A DNA stretch of 26,538 nt from a bacterium (GTDB lineage Bacteria > Bacillota > Clostridia > Lachnospirales > Lachnospiraceae), in assembly GCA_004562765.1 (NCBI GenBank), contig SFRL01000043.1, positions 1-26,538 of the forward strand. The letters are read 5' to 3'. Below the pieces are notes generated by a model. The model was not told where the DNA came from. It did no database searches and saw only the letters and a list, made by a program, of their open reading frames with translations. Shown here piece after piece: positions 8,204-14,942 of this stretch (positions are counted from its first letter, which is position 1; each line of letters starts with the position of its first letter). The position numbers and the translations under genes are program-made.

Positions 8204-8338
8204 TTATTCTCCTCCATTTTCTGAATGATCTGATTTCTTTGTTTTTTGATCCGCATCCGGCAGATTCTCGATGCGCCAGCACCAGATAACTGCGCCGAGC
8301 ATTACAACTGCCATTACTGCTACTACTGCCATGTCCAT
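8204..8338 (-). CDS. Small membrane protein with acidic tail, unknown function
   Basis: 44 residues from the ATG at 8338, which is preceded by AGGAGGA. Residues 1-22 are one hydrophobic helix (MDMAVVAVMAVVMLGAVIWCW); the remainder is hydrophilic and charged (RIENLPDADQKTKKSDHSENGGE). It is directly followed, two bases later, by a second small membrane protein of opposite tail charge, so the pair may form one complex. A longer in-frame reading from 8425 lacks a ribosome site and is not used. No family recognised. Confidence 0.62.
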   Translation of the reverse strand: MDMAVVAVMAVVMLGAVIWCWRIENLPDADQKTKKSDHSENGGE

Positions 8339-8437
8339 AATGATTCCTCCTATTTTGGCATACACAAATAGACCTATGCATTTTTGTTTGCTGCACAGGC
8401 AAAATGGTCTCGTTGCTTGTTTCATTTTTTCTACAAT

Positions 8438-8860
8438 TTATGCGGATTTTTTTCCATCCAGATCATGGATGTATTGAATGGTTGTGACAAGCCCCTGCGC
8501 ACAGATCTGCGCCTGATATGCATCCTGCTGCAGAAGCCCTTCCTGATGTGTCGTCTGTGTGACTGCACATACATATATTTCAGAAAGCAGCGCACGAAAT
8601 GCTCTGCGAAGCGGACGAAATGCCCGAATGACCGGCAGCTTCGTCTGCGTTCCGATCATTTTTTCCGTACACGGCTCATCGGTCAGTGGCATACCCGGTA
8701 TCAACCGATAGACGGATGCCTGCGCAGACTCTGTCGCTGTCAAGAACTCGGACTGCGCCCTTGTTTCCTGCGACAACACTCCCGTAACTACCATCAGGGC
8801 GATCAGTAGGTACAATATGAAATTTCTGCTCTGTGCTGCGATCCGTGCGTTCTGCTTCAT
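8438..8860 (-). CDS. Membrane-anchored hypothetical protein
   Basis: 140 residues. A basic N-terminus (MKQNARIAAQSRN) is followed by one hydrophobic helix (about 14-30, FILYLLIALMVVTGVLS), then a hydrophilic domain that should face outside the cell. There is no lipobox and no clear signal-peptidase site, so it is more likely an anchor than a cleaved signal. Three Cys occur in the outer part. It has a good promoter with a 17-base spacer and an AAGAGG ribosome site. The two small membrane proteins lie 99 bases downstream and may be cotranscribed. No family recognised. Confidence 0.6.
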   Translation of the reverse strand: MKQNARIAAQSRNFILYLLIALMVVTGVLSQETRAQSEFLTATESAQASVYRLIPGMPLTDEPCTEKMIGTQTKLPVIRAFRPLRRAFRALLSEIYVCAVTQTTHQEGLLQQDAYQAQICAQGLVTTIQYIHDLDGKKSA

Positions 8861-8863
8861 ACC

Positions 8864-8963
8864 AAAAACCTCTTGCTGCCGCCGGCGTTTGTACTATGAT
8901 ATGCACTGCCGACGCTTTCGGCTTTATCATAGCACGCACAAAATACGGTTGCAAGAGGTTTTT
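8864..8963. repeat. Nested inverted repeats around a promoter
   Basis: A 13-bp pair AAAAACCTCTTGC (8864-8876) and GCAAGAGGTTTTT (8951-8963) encloses an 8-bp pair CTATGATA (8894-8901) and TATCATAG (8925-8932), which encloses a small GCCGA/CGGC hairpin. The outer right arm overlaps the -35 box, the inner right arm covers the -10 box, and the outer left arm is the ribosome site of the downstream gene. Confidence 0.75.
8926..8954 (-). promoter_or_regulatory. Promoter of the membrane-anchored hypothetical gene
   Basis: TTGCAA (8949-8954), 17 bases, TATGAT (8926-8931), with TGC before the -10. The leader to the start codon is about 60 nt. Confidence 0.72.
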
Positions 8964-9007
8964 CATCGTCACGAGATCTCTATCGGTTTGGAATAAAAAC
9001 TTTGTTT

Positions 9008-9661
9008 CTACAATAACTGATAATGTTCTTCAATTGCCTGCTCACACTGCTCAAAAGAGCCATTTTTGATACCCTCACAGATCTCCCGGTGAAGCTCATA
9101 AAACCGCTGTTGCTCCTCCACAGATACATCCATCAAGGTATCTTTGATTCCTTTCCGGTACACCGGAAAGATCGCATCTGCGATCGTCATCCACATGCGA
9201 TTCCCCTGCAGTTGCAACAGCTCATAGTGAAAACGCGCATCGGCATCAACTGCCTGCTGACTGTCATTTCCGGGAATCTCCCCCAGAATGGTGAGCAGCT
9301 CTGCTGCAATGTCCGCCCGGTCCGCACGCGCCGCAAGCGTTCTGCACGCCTGCTTATCCAGTTCCATTCGAAACATCTTGACATCTTCCATATTTGTTGC
9401 CCCGAGCAGCAGCATCATGCTGAAGATCTCCGAGATCGGTTCGCTCATCCGACAGCTCAAATAGTTTCCGGAGCCCTGTCTGCATTCGATCATGCCGAAG
9501 GTTTCCATGCTGCGCAGCGCTTCGCGCACGCAATTTCGGCTCACACCCATCTGCTCCGAAAGCAGCCGCTCTGTCGGCAGCCTGTCCCCGATCTTGATCC
9601 GCCCGTCAGTGATCTCCTGACAGATATAGTCGATGACTTTCTGATATTCTTTATTTTCCAT
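9008..9661 (-). CDS. GntR-family regulator with FCD ligand domain
   Basis: 217 residues. The N-terminal winged helix (about 5-70) has the GntR signature DRLPTERLLSEQMGVSRNCVREALRSME. The C-terminal all-helical FCD domain (about 90-215) shows the metal-binding pattern DARFHYELL and later His residues (LHREI, EEHYQLL). FCD regulators such as PdhR, LldR and FadR bind organic acids or acyl-CoA. It is the last gene of the lrgA-lrgB-gntR operon, starting 14 bases after lrgB, with GAGGGGA upstream. The operator in front of lrgA has the PdhR/LldR half-sites, so it probably represses its own operon and is released by a small acid. Pyruvate is the leading guess because LrgAB-type proteins move pyruvate. 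Confidence 0.88.
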   Translation of the reverse strand: MENKEYQKVIDYICQEITDGRIKIGDRLPTERLLSEQMGVSRNCVREALRSMETFGMIECRQGSGNYLSCRMSEPISEIFSMMLLLGATNMEDVKMFRMELDKQACRTLAARADRADIAAELLTILGEIPGNDSQQAVDADARFHYELLQLQGNRMWMTIADAIFPVYRKGIKDTLMDVSVEEQQRFYELHREICEGIKNGSFEQCEQAIEEHYQLL

Positions 9662-9675
9662 ATCATCCCCTCAGC

Positions 9676-10371
9676 TCATCTCAAATTGGCAAAGATCATT
9701 GCACCAAATACAGTCAGCAACCCGGACAATACGATAGACAGGCTGCTCATTGCGCCCTCTATCTCGCCCATCTCCATCGCTTTGGTTGTTCCTACTGCGT
9801 GGGACGCAGACCCGATCGCGATACCCTTTGCCACAGGCTCCGTGATATGAAACATGCGGCAGACACTCTCTGCGATCATATTTCCGATGATACCCGTAAC
9901 GATGATCACTGCCACCGTGATCGCCACATATCCTCCAAGCTCCTCTGACACACCCATGCCGATGGCTGTCGTAATGGATTTCGGCAAAAATGTTACATAT
10001 TCTTCGTGGTCATAGTGAAATATAATTGCCAAAACCAGTACAGATACCAGACTCGTCACCACACCGGTCACGATTCCCACCAGAATCGCGCGCACATTTT
10101 TCTTAAGCGGCTCAAACTGCTCGTACAGCGGGATCGCCAGGCTGACCGTCGCCGGCGTGAGCAGATAACTGATATATTTTGCTCCCTCGTAATAAACATC
10201 ATAGGACATCCGAGATACCAAGAGAAAGATCATCGTAAAAATGATTGCCAAAAGCAGCGGATTAAAGATCGCCAGCTTCCATTTACGCTTGATACAAGTG
10301 CCGAGGAAATAGGACCCAAGCGTGATAAAAACACCTAAAAATACTGCCTCGCTGAAAAAATCACCGATCAT
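9676..10371 (-). CDS. lrgB: LrgB-family membrane protein (pyruvate transport/holin-like partner)
   Basis: 231 residues with about six hydrophobic segments. The family signature is clear in LTPATVSLAIPLYEQ, LPKSITTAIGMGVSEELGG and GIAIGSASHAVGTTKAMEMGE. LrgA and LrgB act together in the membrane; they were first described as antiholin-like, and homologues in Bacillus (PftAB) and Streptococcus mutans move pyruvate. The ATG at 10371 is selected because AAAGGAG lies upstream; an ATG six codons earlier has no site. It overlaps the end of lrgA by 11 bases, indicating translational coupling. Confidence 0.9.
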   Translation of the reverse strand: MIGDFFSEAVFLGVFITLGSYFLGTCIKRKWKLAIFNPLLLAIIFTMIFLLVSRMSYDVYYEGAKYISYLLTPATVSLAIPLYEQFEPLKKNVRAILVGIVTGVVTSLVSVLVLAIIFHYDHEEYVTFLPKSITTAIGMGVSEELGGYVAITVAVIIVTGIIGNMIAESVCRMFHITEPVAKGIAIGSASHAVGTTKAMEMGEIEGAMSSLSIVLSGLLTVFGAMIFANLR

Positions 10372-10726
10372 CGCTCTGCTCCTTTCCATTCCGGATCACC
10401 TTCTGGGTCACCACACCCGTGACTGCCATGACCACAAATGTTGTGAGAACTGTGACCACTACATAGGAGAGCAGTTTGCTGCTCAAAAGATCCCAGGATT
10501 CGATCAGACCAACTGCTGCCGGAACAAACATGACAGGCATGATCTCTATAAGAAACACACCCACATCCCTGACCGATTCCAACGGCACAATGCCTGTCAT
10601 CAGACCTGTAAACAAAAGAACGATACCGTAAATACTCGCGGGAACCGGCAGCGGTATCACAGCATGAAGGATCTCTCCAATAAAAGAGATCACAATAATA
10701 AGAAAAAATTGTTTTAAATATTTCAT
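10361..10726 (-). CDS. lrgA: LrgA/CidA-family membrane protein
   Basis: 121 residues with four hydrophobic segments. Conserved family features are GEILHAVIPLPVPASIYG, LLFTGLMTGIVPLESV and FFLIEIMPVMFVPAAVGLI-like residues. The ATG at 10726 has TTGGAGG upstream; the longer open frame upstream runs through the operator and is not translated in my view. LrgA and LrgB are the two halves of one membrane system. It is the first gene of the operon and its transcription start is covered by a palindromic operator. Confidence 0.9.
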   Translation of the reverse strand: MKYLKQFFLIIVISFIGEILHAVIPLPVPASIYGIVLLFTGLMTGIVPLESVRDVGVFLIEIMPVMFVPAAVGLIESWDLLSSKLLSYVVVTVLTTFVVMAVTGVVTQKVIRNGKEQSDDR

Positions 10727-10738
10727 ATATATGCCTCC

Positions 10739-10757
10739 AAATTGGTAGTACCAATTT
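10739..10757. promoter_or_regulatory. GntR/FCD operator over the lrgA transcription start
   Basis: A perfect 9-bp palindrome, AAATTGGTA and TACCAATTT, around a single central base. It contains AATTGGTnnnACCAATT, the known PdhR-type site of FCD regulators. It begins directly after the -10 box and covers the expected start point, so a bound protein would block transcription. Confidence 0.85.
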
Positions 10758-10786
10758 AAGATAGCACAGACTTTCCGGTTATGCAA
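10758..10786 (-). promoter_or_regulatory. Promoter of the lrgA-lrgB-gntR operon
   Basis: TTGCAT (10781-10786), 17 bases, TATCTT (10758-10763), with TGC before the -10. It lies in the 74-base gap after the end of the cysteine desulfurase gene. Confidence 0.75.
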
Positions 10787-10800
10787 CAGGAAAATGTATC

Positions 10801-11937
10801 TTACTCCGTGGCAAGCAACCGTACCGCTTCTGCCGCCGCACGGGCATCCTCCATCGTATTAAAATAGGAAAAACTGAATCGCACCGCTCCTATATCAACG
10901 GTTCCCAATGCCTGATGCGCCAATGGGGCACAATGGGCTCCGGAGCGGGTAGCGATCTCAAATCGCTCCATCAGTTCATCCGCCACTTCTCCGGACTCAT
11001 AGCCTTCAATATTGATGGAAACAACCGCTGTACGAATTCCTTCAAAGTCTCCATATATCTTTATATTTGGGATATCACGGATCAGCTCATAAAAGGCATG
11101 GGCGAGAGCTGTCTCATGGCTTCCAATCTGCTCCACACCGATGTCTTTCAGAAATCGAACCGCTGCTAATAAGCCTGCAATTCCGTGGGTATTTAAAGTA
11201 CCCGCCTCCAAGTGCTCCGGGTAATCCTTCGGCTGTCTCTTGTCATAAGAATGTATCCCCGAGCCCCCCTCTTTTAACGGATGGATCTCGATATCCTCTC
11301 TCACAAGCAGTCCACCCGTACCCTGCGGTCCCAGCAACCCCTTGTGACCGGTAAAGCAGAGTACTGCGATATTCATTTTTTTCATGGAGATCGGAATGCA
11401 TCCCGCTGTCTGCGCAGCATCCACGATCAGAACAATATTTTTTCTGCGGCAGATCTCTCCGACCCGTTCCAGATCATTGACATTTCCCGTAACATTGGAC
11501 GCATGCTGGATAACGATTGCCCTTGTTCTCACTCCTATTTCCTGTTCCAGATCCTCATACGAGATCCGCCCCTTACCATCTGCCACCACCACGGACAGAC
11601 TGATCCTGCCTTCATCCTGCAGACAAGCTAACGGCCGCAGCACGGAATTGTGCTCCATCGCCGTTGTGATAACATGATCCCCCGGTCGGAAAAAGCCCTT
11701 GATCACGGTATTTAATGCTTCCGTAGCATTGCATGTAAAACAAACACGGTTTGGCGTCGGAAAATCAAACAGATCCGCTAATTCCTGCCTTGCCTCTGTC
11801 ACAACACGCGCTGCACAAAGAGAAGCCGCATTGACACCCCTTGCCGCATTTCCCGCCCGGTTCATCGCCTCAACCATCGCATCGATCACGCAGGACGGTT
11901 TTTGTAATGTAGTTGCTGCATTATCCAGATATAACAT
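10801..11937 (-). CDS. Class V aminotransferase, cysteine desulfurase family (EF2568-like)
   Basis: 378 residues. A PLP enzyme expected to remove sulfur or selenium from cysteine or selenocysteine. Visible are the N-terminal LYLDNAATT, the cofactor-binding VDAAQTAG, the Schiff-base Lys199 in FTGHKGLLGPQGTGG and the RSGAHCAPLAH loop with the reactive Cys336. RSGAHCAPL is the group II (SufS/CsdB) type of loop. The small-subfamily type called EF2568 is known to sit beside selD and yedF in organisms with selenium-dependent molybdenum hydroxylases. Here it is the third gene of yedF-selD-desulfurase, 11 bases after selD, with AGAGGT upstream. The likely role is to supply selenide for SelD; sulfur delivery is the alternative. 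Confidence 0.85.
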   Translation of the reverse strand: MLYLDNAATTLQKPSCVIDAMVEAMNRAGNAARGVNAASLCAARVVTEARQELADLFDFPTPNRVCFTCNATEALNTVIKGFFRPGDHVITTAMEHNSVLRPLACLQDEGRISLSVVVADGKGRISYEDLEQEIGVRTRAIVIQHASNVTGNVNDLERVGEICRRKNIVLIVDAAQTAGCIPISMKKMNIAVLCFTGHKGLLGPQGTGGLLVREDIEIHPLKEGGSGIHSYDKRQPKDYPEHLEAGTLNTHGIAGLLAAVRFLKDIGVEQIGSHETALAHAFYELIRDIPNIKIYGDFEGIRTAVVSINIEGYESGEVADELMERFEIATRSGAHCAPLAHQALGTVDIGAVRFSFSYFNTMEDARAAAEAVRLLATE

Positions 11938-11948
11938 CGCTTACCTCT

Positions 11949-12974
11949 TTAACGAACAATAATCTCTTTCTCAGATTTTCCCGTAACGCGTCCGACGATC
12001 CGCGCCGGGAGTCCGATCGCCTGCAGCTCCTTTACGGTCTGTTCTGCCTCCGACGCATCCACGGATGCCAGCAGTCCGCCTGATGTCTGGGGATCAAAAA
12101 GGATCTCCTCCATGGCAAAAGGAACGTCCCCGAAGGAGACAAATTCCTGTACATGGTTGCGGTTTCTCTGGGCAGCCGCCGTCAGATAAAACTCCTCTGC
12201 CGCATGATAAGCACCCTCAATATATGGGATGTTGCGGCTTTCAATGACTGCAGACAGCCTTCCGTCCAGCATCTCATGCAAATGTCCCAGAAATCCAAAA
12301 CCGGTGACATCCGTACAGGCATGCACAGTGTGACCATGCAACACTTCGGCAGCATACTTATTGAGTGTCGTCATAGACGCGATCGCTTCCTCCATATCCT
12401 TCTTGGAAGCCTCCTGCACACGGTTCGCCGTACAGATCAGACCCACGCCCAACTTCTTTGTCAGGATCAGCATATCGCCTGCCTTACACCAGTTGTTTGC
12501 CAGTATTTTGTCCGGATGAATGATTCCGGTCACAGAAAGTCCGTATTTGACACTCTCATCCACAATGGAGTGTCCGCCGGCAAGAGAGCCGCCTGCCTCC
12601 TGCACCTTCTCGGCACCGCCCATCATGATCTGTCCCAATATATTCAGGTCCATTTTTTCCGGAAAACAGACAATATTCAGCGCTGTCAGGACACGCCCAC
12701 CCATGGCATAGATGTCACTCAGGGCATTGGTCGCCGCGATCTGTCCGAAAATATACGGATCATCCACCATCGGCGGAAAAAAATCCAGTGTCTGAACGAT
12801 CGCCTGTTCTTCATTTACCTTATAAACTGCCGCATCATCATGACTGTCATAACCGATCAAAAGATTCCCATCTTTTTCATCCTTTGGCAGACATTCCAAT
12901 ACACGATTCAGCATTCCCGGCCCCAGCTTCGCCGTGCAGCCACCGCCCTTGCAAAATTGAATCTTTTCTTCCAT
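11949..12974 (-). CDS. selD: Selenide, water dikinase
   Basis: 341 residues. It makes selenophosphate from selenide and ATP. The N-terminal active site reads GGGCTAKLGPG, with Cys13 and Lys16 at the positions of the catalytic Cys and Lys of E. coli SelD. The ATP/metal motifs are present: DDAAVYKVNEEQAIVQTLDFFPP, GQIAATNALSDIYAMGG, GGHSIVDES and FGFLGHLHEML. The codon for Cys13 is TGC, so this is not a selenocysteine form. The ATG at 12974 fits the AGAGAGGA site; a GTG two codons earlier is too close to it. No selA, selB or selC is seen here. With its neighbours it suggests use of selenophosphate for a labile selenium cofactor or selenouridine, but the rest of the genome would have to show which. 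Confidence 0.93.
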   Translation of the reverse strand: MEEKIQFCKGGGCTAKLGPGMLNRVLECLPKDEKDGNLLIGYDSHDDAAVYKVNEEQAIVQTLDFFPPMVDDPYIFGQIAATNALSDIYAMGGRVLTALNIVCFPEKMDLNILGQIMMGGAEKVQEAGGSLAGGHSIVDESVKYGLSVTGIIHPDKILANNWCKAGDMLILTKKLGVGLICTANRVQEASKKDMEEAIASMTTLNKYAAEVLHGHTVHACTDVTGFGFLGHLHEMLDGRLSAVIESRNIPYIEGAYHAAEEFYLTAAAQRNRNHVQEFVSFGDVPFAMEEILFDPQTSGGLLASVDASEAEQTVKELQAIGLPARIVGRVTGKSEKEIIVR

Positions 12975-12998
12975 AATCACGCGTCCTCTCTTGCATCA

Positions 12999-13658
12999 TT
13001 AGCAGGGTTTAATGAGTAGATCCGCTTTCTCCATCGTCTCCACAATATCGTACATATTCGTGACGCTGCCAACCTTCAGCTTTTCTGTCATTCCATAGTA
13101 ATTCAGGCATGTTCCGCAGCTCATGATCGTGACACCCTGTGCTTCCAGCGATTTCAGATCATCCAGAGAAGGGGACTCCTCACAGGTCATATATACACCA
13201 CTGTTGTAGAACAGTATCGTGCGGGGCAGCTCATCCTGCTGTGTAACGGCATAGAGGAATCCTTTTAACAGCGTTTTCCCAAGTTCCTCACTTCCGGCTC
13301 CCATCTGGTTGGAGCTGATGACGATCACCCGGTTGTTTTTTCGCATATCCGGTATGCATGTAACTTCCTGATCCGTGTTTCCAGCCTTTGTATCAGCCTT
13401 TTCGCCTGTCTTTTCGGTTGCCTCATCTGCTGCCACGGAAACCTCCATTAAAACTGAATATTTATGATCTTCCAACTTGTTTGAGCTGACTGGATAACCG
13501 GTGACCTGTGCCATCTTTGTCAGATTCTGCACAGCAATCTCGTTATCCACCAGTACTTCCACCGTGCCGGATTCTTTCAGTTCCTTGATCGCATTTTTTG
13601 TTTTTACGACTGGGATCGGACATGTATCCCCCATTGCATCTACAATTATTTTATTCAT
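12999..13658 (-). CDS. yedF: Selenium metabolism protein YedF (TusA domain plus DsrE-like domain)
   Basis: 219 residues. The N-terminal TusA-like domain (about 1-75) has the DTCPIPVVKTKNAIKE motif with Cys13 in CPxP, a sulfur or selenium carrier site. An Ala/Glu/Lys-rich linker joins a C-terminal DsrE-like domain (about 110-219) with SSNQMGAGSEELGKTLLKG and the Cys-rich SCGTCLNYYG. This two-domain form is the one linked to selenium traits in Firmicutes. GGGAGGA precedes the ATG at 13658. It is the first gene of the operon; selD follows 24 bases later. It probably carries Se or S between the desulfurase and SelD; the direct partner is not proven. Confidence 0.88.
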   Translation of the reverse strand: MNKIIVDAMGDTCPIPVVKTKNAIKELKESGTVEVLVDNEIAVQNLTKMAQVTGYPVSSNKLEDHKYSVLMEVSVAADEATEKTGEKADTKAGNTDQEVTCIPDMRKNNRVIVISSNQMGAGSEELGKTLLKGFLYAVTQQDELPRTILFYNSGVYMTCEESPSLDDLKSLEAQGVTIMSCGTCLNYYGMTEKLKVGSVTNMYDIVETMEKADLLIKPC

Positions 13659-13728
13659 GCTGTTTTCCTCCCTTGCACTTATCCTATCGAACAATTATTA
13701 TTCTAACATCTTCAAGCATTCTTTGCCA

Positions 13729-13757
13729 TTGAAAGTAACAAAAAAATGGAATATATT
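13729..13757 (+). promoter_or_regulatory. Promoter of the DUF3343 gene
   Basis: TTGAAA (13729-13734), 17 bases, TATATT (13752-13757). It lies about 50 bases upstream of the DUF3343 start. I did not find an equally good promoter for yedF on the other strand of this spacer. Confidence 0.65.
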
Positions 13758-13810
13758 GATTAAGAAAGAACGGAAAGCTTTTCGAAAGATCATTTGAACG
13801 GAGAATTCAT

Positions 13811-14044
13811 ATGCGCGCAAAAGAAGCATGCTATATCATATCTTTTCATACAACTGCAGATGCGATCGCTTTTGAAAAAAAAGCGGGATCAATCGGCTTT
13901 CCCGGCCGGTTGATCCCACTTCCGCGTGCGATCTCCGCAGGCTGTGGAATGTCCTGGAAACTCCCCAAAAAGGATGCTCCCGAACAGATACAGGAAGTAC
14001 TTGCTTCTTTTGCGATCAATTATGAACAAGTACATGAGTTATAG
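13811..14044 (+). CDS. DUF3343 putative Se/S carrier protein
   Basis: 77 residues, the normal size of DUF3343 (Se/S carrier-like). The fold is alpha/beta, beginning with YIISFHTTADAIAFEKKA and carrying IPLPRAISAGCGMSWKLP. The Cys in AGCGMSW is the conserved residue thought to carry selenium or sulfur. GGAGA lies upstream of the ATG. It is divergent from yedF-selD-desulfurase across a 152-base spacer, the usual neighbourhood for this family. It is the only plus-strand gene in this part of the window. Function is inferred from family and location only. Confidence 0.85.
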   Translation: MRAKEACYIISFHTTADAIAFEKKAGSIGFPGRLIPLPRAISAGCGMSWKLPKKDAPEQIQEVLASFAINYEQVHEL

Positions 14045-14083
14045 GGACGTTTCTTCTGCCACGCAGAGCGCCCTTTGTCTCAT

Positions 14084-14938
14084 TCATAGCGGACTGCGTT
14101 CCACAAAAAGATTCCCGTTTGTCCCTGCATCCATATACCATTTCACCAGCGTCAGTGTATCGTTTTCGACTTCGATGCAAGTGATGAGATATGGATGCAC
14201 ACAGCTCCCTGTATTCATATAACCATAGGCATCCTGTGTGACCATCGGGCGGTGCGTGTGCCCGGTGATCAGCACCCGACCATTTTCTTTCGCCCATTCG
14301 GTAAGCTTTTTCTCTGTGCGTTGTTTCGTTGTGTAATTTTTCGCCGCGCTGGTTGGATCCAGAACGCCAACCTGTTCCAGCGGCTTCCAGACATATCGCA
14401 CAAGAAAACGGCTCAGCGGCCAGAACGTGGAGTTTAACAGCGAAGCCTGATGCCCATGGGTCAGATGAAACCGTTTCCCACTGTCCGGGTTTTCCAAAAT
14501 CAGACCAGAATAGAACGTAATGCCCGGAAAAAGCGGCAGCGTGCACTGCTTTGTGGAACAATAAAAGGACGAACACTTCTTTTGTGAAAAAGAGGTGTTC
14601 TTTTTTACAATATCATGATTTCCGTATATCATGTACAGCCGCCGTCTCCGGTAAAACTGCGAAAGCAGTTCAAATACTTCACCGTGAACCTCCTCGATCT
14701 GCTCCATCTTCCGGTTTTCCCAGAGTTCATCCCCATCGCCCAGTTCAATATAAGTATATTGATTTTTTGCATAGTATCGCAAAGCCGCCATATAGAGATG
14801 CTGGTTTTTTAAAAAATTGTCGTTGTTTGTTCCGTTCCCGCGATGACAGTCACTAAACAGGACATATTTTCTTCCGGGACACATCGGAAGTATCGGCACA
14901 CCGTCAAAGGCGCGGTCCAGTCTATTCTTATAGCCCAT
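14084..14938 (-). CDS. Calcineurin-like metallophosphoesterase
   Basis: 284 residues from the ATG at 14938, which follows GGCGGTG. All metal-binding motifs are visible: FSDCHRG (Asp30, His32), LGDGDELWE (about 67-74), YGNHDIV (Asn107, His108), HLTHGHQ and TGHTHRP. The general layout resembles LpxH/YfcE-like phosphoesterases, but no lipid A genes are nearby. It starts four bases after the stop of the DUF4474 gene, so the two are one operon. A start at 14995 would overlap that gene and lacks a ribosome site. The substrate is unknown. Confidence 0.85.
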   Translation of the reverse strand: MGYKNRLDRAFDGVPILPMCPGRKYVLFSDCHRGNGTNNDNFLKNQHLYMAALRYYAKNQYTYIELGDGDELWENRKMEQIEEVHGEVFELLSQFYRRRRLYMIYGNHDIVKKNTSFSQKKCSSFYCSTKQCTLPLFPGITFYSGLILENPDSGKRFHLTHGHQASLLNSTFWPLSRFLVRYVWKPLEQVGVLDPTSAAKNYTTKQRTEKKLTEWAKENGRVLITGHTHRPMVTQDAYGYMNTGSCVHPYLITCIEVENDTLTLVKWYMDAGTNGNLFVERSPL

Positions 14939-14942
14939 AAGA

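Noticed and set aside
9023..9850. Plus-strand open frame of 275 codons opposite gntR and lrgB
   Set aside because: It crosses the border of two good minus-strand genes and has no ribosome site or recognisable motif.
10727..10786. Longer LrgA start upstream of 10726
   Set aside because: It would place the operator and -10 box inside the coding region and has no ribosome site.
12930..12974. Possible selenocysteine at the SelD active site
   Set aside because: The codon at the catalytic position is TGC (Cys), not TGA.
12153..13019. Plus-strand open frame of 288 codons opposite selD
   Set aside because: It is the mirror of selD, which has all motifs of selenide, water dikinase.
13659..13728. 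Promoter of the yedF operon
   Set aside because: Several AT-rich hexamers are present on the minus strand, but none combines an acceptable -35 and -10 at 16-18 bases.
14043..14074. Hairpin between the DUF3343 gene and the metallophosphoesterase as terminator
   Set aside because: Only TCTGC/GCAGA pairs well, the outer GGG/CCC pairs leave a large internal loop, and the T run is poor.
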